A program made the translations under genes and the position numbers. From Gammaproteobacteria bacterium (GTDB lineage: Bacteria; Pseudomonadota; Gammaproteobacteria; Competibacterales; Competibacteraceae), in NCBI GenBank assembly GCA_020047885.1, contig JAIFNF010000270.1:1-14395 (forward strand): a stretch of 14,395 bases of DNA. Direction: 5' to 3'. Under the pieces are notes generated by a model. That model worked only from the letters and a program-made list of their open reading frames with translations. It had not been told where the DNA came from and ran no database searches. Positions 14,153 to 14,395 of the stretch are shown here, one piece after another; positions within the stretch are counted from its first letter, which is position 1, and the number at the start of each line of letters is the position of its first letter.

Positions 14153-14395
14153 TCATTGGCCAGCCATCGCCTTAAAAAACCCATACGCCACCCGGTAATC
14201 GTCTTCCCGATCCACCGGAGTGAACGGCGGGTGAAAAGTCCGGGTGACCGTCCGGCGGCCATGGTCAATCGGCCAGTTTACGGTGATGGGGTCGCCGTCA
14301 TAGGCCAGCGCCGCCTCGCGGAAGTCGAGACTGGGCAGCCGTGCCTTCAGCACGTCACGCAATTCCTTGGCGCCGGGGTCTTTGCGGGTAGTGGT
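14153..14395 (-). CDS. C-terminal fragment of an unrecognised protein (cut by window edge)
   Basis: The minus-strand frame is open from the right edge (14395) to TGA at 14153-14155, giving 80 residues with no stop and no normal upstream start in the window. A TTG at 14362 exists but has no reason to be the start, and the frame continues past it. The visible part includes KELRDVLKARLPSLDF and a Thr/Arg/Pro-rich end with TVTRTFHPPFTPVDREDDY. I cannot assign it to a family. It ends 76 nt before the antitoxin and runs in the same direction, so it may be co-transcribed with the defence operon or simply be its neighbour. Confidence 0.6.
   Translation of the reverse strand, partial: TTTRKDPGAKELRDVLKARLPSLDFREAALAYDGDPITVNWPIDHGRRTVTRTFHPPFTPVDREDDYRVAYGFFKAMAGQ

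Noticed and set aside
1..14395. CRISPR array, tRNA or rRNA genes
   Set aside because: No regularly spaced repeats and no tRNA- or rRNA-like sequence were seen on either strand.

Overview
The window looks like a defence island from a GC-rich proteobacterium, most likely a gammaproteobacterium. That placement is an inference from base composition, GTG starts and general protein style; no rRNA, tRNA or housekeeping gene is present to confirm it. Every gene I can support lies on the minus strand, so the genes are read from right to left.

Layout in the direction of transcription. At the right edge is the C-terminal 80 codons of an unrecognised gene (14395-14153). After a 76-nt gap with a good Shine-Dalgarno site, a perfect 16-bp palindrome and a tandem 9-bp repeat comes a tightly packed seven-gene run ending at 766. 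It comprises a Phd/YefM-type antitoxin (80 aa), a VapC-type PIN-domain toxin (141 aa), an ABC/AAA_21-type ATPase with a DUF3696-like tail (425 aa), a protein with TOPRIM-like motifs (318 aa), a DUF262 protein (552 aa), a giant SF2 helicase with a DUF1998 region (2217 aa, of the DruE/DrmA/MrfA kind), and a UvrD-type SF1 helicase with a RelE-like N-terminal domain (684 aa). The first four genes are joined by three consecutive 4-base stop/start overlaps (GTGA, GTGA, ATGA). The remaining gaps are 13, 34 and 4 nt. This strongly suggests one transcript with coupled translation.

Downstream (749-423) is a short open frame on the same strand with an in-frame TAG near its only ATG, probably a gene remnant. 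Next comes an AT-richer segment holding the promoter and first 87 codons of an IS4-type transposase, which runs off the left edge.

How the genes may work together (inference): two helicases, a DUF262 ParB-like nucleotide-hydrolysing or sensing protein, and an ATPase paired with a TOPRIM-like nuclease are all classes of part found in anti-phage systems such as Gabija, PARIS, OLD, Druantia, DISARM and GmrSD. This combination does not match any of those systems as I know them. With the toxin-antitoxin pair built into the 5' end of the operon by overlapping codons, the whole may be an undescribed composite defence system, or a two-part one (ATPase/TOPRIM plus DUF262/helicases).
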